NCBI GenBank assembly: GCA_003485885.1
Contig: DNHM01000495.1
Coordinates: 3,839 to 11,318, forward strand
DNA from: Acidimicrobiaceae bacterium
GTDB lineage: Bacteria > Actinomycetota > Acidimicrobiia > Acidimicrobiales > UBA10347
Reading direction: 5' to 3'
DNA length: 7,480 nucleotides
Below the pieces are notes generated by a model that had not been told where the DNA came from, did no database searches, and worked only from the letters and a program-made list of their open reading frames with translations. Made by a program: the position numbers and the translations under genes. This document shows positions 5,919 through 7,480 of this stretch, one piece after another. The first letter of the stretch is position 1. Every line of letters starts with the position of its first letter.

Positions 5919-6178
5919 TCGCTTCCGCTGCAGCCCTGGAGTCGGTCCGTCGCGCCGCGGCGTGCGGAGCTCGATGCCCGTCTCGACGCAACCCATTCAC
6001 GGCCCCCAACGCCGACAGGTTTCGTCGCGGCATACTGACGCACCCCGAGACGGGAATGCTGTTCGTGCTCGATTCTGCACAATGGCGCCAATACAGCGAG
6101 GTAGTCACGTGCAGGTTCCCCGATGACGGGTCTTCAACCCTTTCGCGGCCAGGTCGTTCGCCAGGACAGTGCCCATGA
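5900..6178 (+). other. Orphan protein-like open frame without a start codon
   Basis: Between the DUF983 and DUF1015 genes, this frame is open for 92 codons, ends at TGA 6176-6178 inside the DUF1015 gene, and reads as plausible protein, especially its middle: NPFTAPNADRFRRG, then ILTHPETGMLFVLDSAQWRQ and YSEVV. Third positions in that middle part are about 77% G+C, like a coding region. No ATG, GTG or TTG start exists in frame before ATG 6053, which would give only about 41 residues and has no ribosome binding site. It could be a decayed gene, a gene broken by a sequencing error, or chance. The frame is -1 relative to DUF983 and begins before that gene's stop, but no slippery site is seen. Confidence 0.3.
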
Positions 6179-7340
6179 CGTGGTGTCACCTGCCTATGAC
6201 GCTCTCAGCGTTACCCAGCGTCAACAATTCCGCGCCGATCACCCATTGTCCTATCTTCACGTCACCAGGTCGGCCGAGGACGAACCCGACGCCGCAACGA
6301 TCGACAACGCCACCCTTGTCGCTCGCGGTCGGGCTGCTCTTGAGCGCTTGCTCGAACGCGAGCTCTTTGTTTCACACGGCGCGCCGGCGTTCTACGCGTA
6401 TCGCCTCGTCGATGGCGCACATGCGCAGTGCGGGCTCGTCTGCGAAGTGCCAAGTGACTACTACCGGTCCGTGGCAAAGCCGCATGAATCGACCCGGGCT
6501 GAACGCGCCGACCTGTTGGCGACGCACTTTCTGACCGTCAAAGCTGCGTCGAGCCCTATTGCCTGCGCGGTGCGCGACGACGGCAGCCTGGAACGCGAAC
6601 TCCATGCTGTCACCCACACCGAACCGGTCCTGGACATAACCGGCGACGACGGATTGCAGCAAACGGTGTGGCGCATTAACGACGTCGAGGCCGAACACCG
6701 CATCATGGATCGGCTTAGGGGCGAGCCACTTTTCATCATTGACGGGCATCATCGTTCAGCAGCCAATCAGCGACTCGATTCACAAGGCGTGTCGCTACCG
6801 GTGCTGACCACGGTCTTTCCTGAGCAGTCTCTGCATCTGGTTGGCTTCCATCGACTACTCACGTTGGACGACGACGTGGACCAGGCCGACATTCTCCTGG
6901 CTATCCAACGTCGGTTCCGCGTCGAAACAGTGTCCGACGTGGCAACCGTCGCTCCTGGTCAGGTGGCCATAGTGTTGGGGGGCGAACGCCACCTCGTTCA
7001 TTTCGATGAACGTCCCGTCGAAGGTGGGGCATCGATTCTGCTGGGTTCGTTGGACCCGGTGGTGCTCGAACGCGAGGTCCTCGAGAGCATTGTCGGTCGT
7101 TTTGGTTCCTACCAGACTGCGTATACCCCAGATATTGAACCGTTTGCCATCATCGAGGCTGAGGCTATTGCACACGACCAGATTCCGATCTTCGTGCCAC
7201 CAGTGGCCATCGAAGACATGATGGCGGTCGCTGAGGGCGACGTGATCATGCCCGCCAAATCCACGTACTTCACGCCAAAGGTCCGGTCTGGAGTGTTCTT
7301 GCGCATGTTTGACGAGCTGGACGACGCTTGGTCCGTATAA
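6123..7340 (+). CDS. DUF1015 family protein
   Basis: Probably a soluble cytoplasmic protein of the DUF1015 family, whose biochemical function I cannot state with confidence. The 405 residues match the family's usual size and carry its landmarks in order: PFRGQVV (6-12), VSPAYDAL (21-28, usually SPPYDV), LSYLHVTR (42-49), FYAYRLVDG (90-98), KPHESTRAERADL (119-131, usually KRHExT), FIIDGHHRSAA (204-214, usually DGHHRY) and STYFTPKVRSGVFLR near the C-terminus (380-394). Conserved Asp, His and Arg residues in DGHHR suggest an active or binding site, but that is inference. ATG 6123 is the only early start, since TAG lies in frame at 6102-6104; only a weak AGG precedes it, with 7-nt spacing. In other genomes the family is often near serine-biosynthesis genes; none is seen here. 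A hairpin follows 10 nt after the stop. Confidence 0.9.
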   Translation: MTGLQPFRGQVVRQDSAHDVVSPAYDALSVTQRQQFRADHPLSYLHVTRSAEDEPDAATIDNATLVARGRAALERLLERELFVSHGAPAFYAYRLVDGAHAQCGLVCEVPSDYYRSVAKPHESTRAERADLLATHFLTVKAASSPIACAVRDDGSLERELHAVTHTEPVLDITGDDGLQQTVWRINDVEAEHRIMDRLRGEPLFIIDGHHRSAANQRLDSQGVSLPVLTTVFPEQSLHLVGFHRLLTLDDDVDQADILLAIQRRFRVETVSDVATVAPGQVAIVLGGERHLVHFDERPVEGGASILLGSLDPVVLEREVLESIVGRFGSYQTAYTPDIEPFAIIEAEAIAHDQIPIFVPPVAIEDMMAVAEGDVIMPAKSTYFTPKVRSGVFLRMFDELDDAWSV

Positions 7341-7350
7341 GCGCGCCAAA

Positions 7351-7373
7351 CTGTCGCGGTTCCCGGTCGACAG
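7351..7373. terminator. Hairpin between convergent genes, probable terminator
   Basis: CTGTCGCGG (7351-7359) pairs with CCG (7363-7365) and, after a 2-nt bulge, with CGACAG (7368-7373): nine base pairs around a 3-nt loop. It lies 10 nt after the DUF1015 stop and about 28 nt past the stop of the minus-strand partial gene, so it could serve both. On the minus strand it is followed by TTT; on the plus strand there is no T-run. Confidence 0.5.
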
Positions 7374-7401
7374 ACAGTCAAACTACGTCAACAGCCGGGG
7401 C

Positions 7402-7480
7402 CTATGGCTCTGCAGTTGCGGTCGGACCAGGCGTTGCGTCTGGGTCAGGCGTTGCCGTCGGACCAGGCGTTGCGTCTGGG
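7402..7480 (-). CDS. Partial gene: C-terminal Pro/Thr-rich repeat tail
   Basis: The minus strand from the window edge reads PDATPGPTATPD, then PDATPGPTATAEP and a TAG at 7402-7404. Only the last 25 residues are visible, so the function is unknown. Such low-complexity Ala/Pro/Thr tails are typical of secreted or surface-exposed proteins and resemble the Pro/Thr-rich linkers of the LysM lipoprotein in this window, which suggests but does not show an exported product. On the plus strand the same DNA gives no comparable reading. The clean periodicity plus a stop codon followed by a hairpin supports a real gene end. Confidence 0.6.
   Translation of the reverse strand, partial: PDATPGPTATPDPDATPGPTATAEP
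7418..7480. repeat. 36-nt tandem repeat coding for a Pro/Thr tail
   Basis: One full 36-nt unit (7418-7453) is followed by 27 nt of a second (7454-7480, cut by the window edge), with a single mismatch at the third base (GCG versus GCC). Each unit contains two related 18-nt halves beginning GCGTTG. The period is a multiple of three and keeps the minus-strand frame open, so the array can expand or contract without breaking the protein. Confidence 0.75.

Noticed and set aside
5895..5925. Programmed -1 frameshift fusing DUF983 to the following orphan frame
   Set aside because: No slippery heptamer or downstream pseudoknot is visible, and the DUF983 protein already has a normal full length.

Overview
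The window reads as chromosomal, mostly housekeeping DNA from a moderately high-GC bacterium, most likely an actinobacterium, perhaps of the Acidimicrobiia type (inference). The clues are frequent GTG starts, three genes whose start codon lies 6-7 nt after a TAnnnT-type -10 box (leaderless layout), an AlkB-like protein of the subfamily common in actinobacteria, a rhomboid protease with an N-terminal B-box zinc finger, and DUF983 and DUF1015 proteins. The Pro/Thr-rich lipoprotein tails would also fit Chloroflexota, so the assignment is tentative.

Layout, left to right. A ROK-family sugar kinase (minus, 87-1034) and a rhomboid protease (plus, 1178-2104) are divergent and share a 143-bp promoter region with small repeats. 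The rhomboid gene converges on a two-TM potassium channel with an RCK/TrkA regulatory domain (minus, 2350-3381); the 245 bp between them hold palindromes and one doubtful small ORF. Upstream of the channel is a 254-bp non-coding stretch with several hairpins, then a lipoprotein with two LysM domains and three C-terminal Cys modules (minus, 3636-4697). Next comes an AlkB-like 2-oxoglutarate/Fe(II) oxygenase (minus, 4799-5467), divergent across only 52 bp from a DUF983 zinc-ribbon membrane protein (plus, 5520-5918). A 204-bp gap holds a protein-like open frame without a usable start. A DUF1015 protein follows (plus, 6123-7340), then a convergent hairpin and the C-terminal end of a minus-strand gene with a 12-residue Pro/Thr repeat (7402 to the window edge).

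The genes do not form one obvious pathway; strand switches break the window into mostly single-gene units. Four products act at or in the envelope (rhomboid, channel, LysM lipoprotein, DUF983 protein), the kinase and DUF1015 protein are probably cytoplasmic, and the AlkB-like enzyme acts on alkylated nucleic acid if it follows its family. I see no mobile element, CRISPR array, tRNA, rRNA or defence cassette, and no convincing new multi-gene system. The best leads are small: loss of the zinc cysteines in the ROK kinase, the repeated Cys module of the LysM lipoprotein, the structured leader before the channel gene, the compact divergent leaderless promoters, and the orphan frame before the DUF1015 gene.
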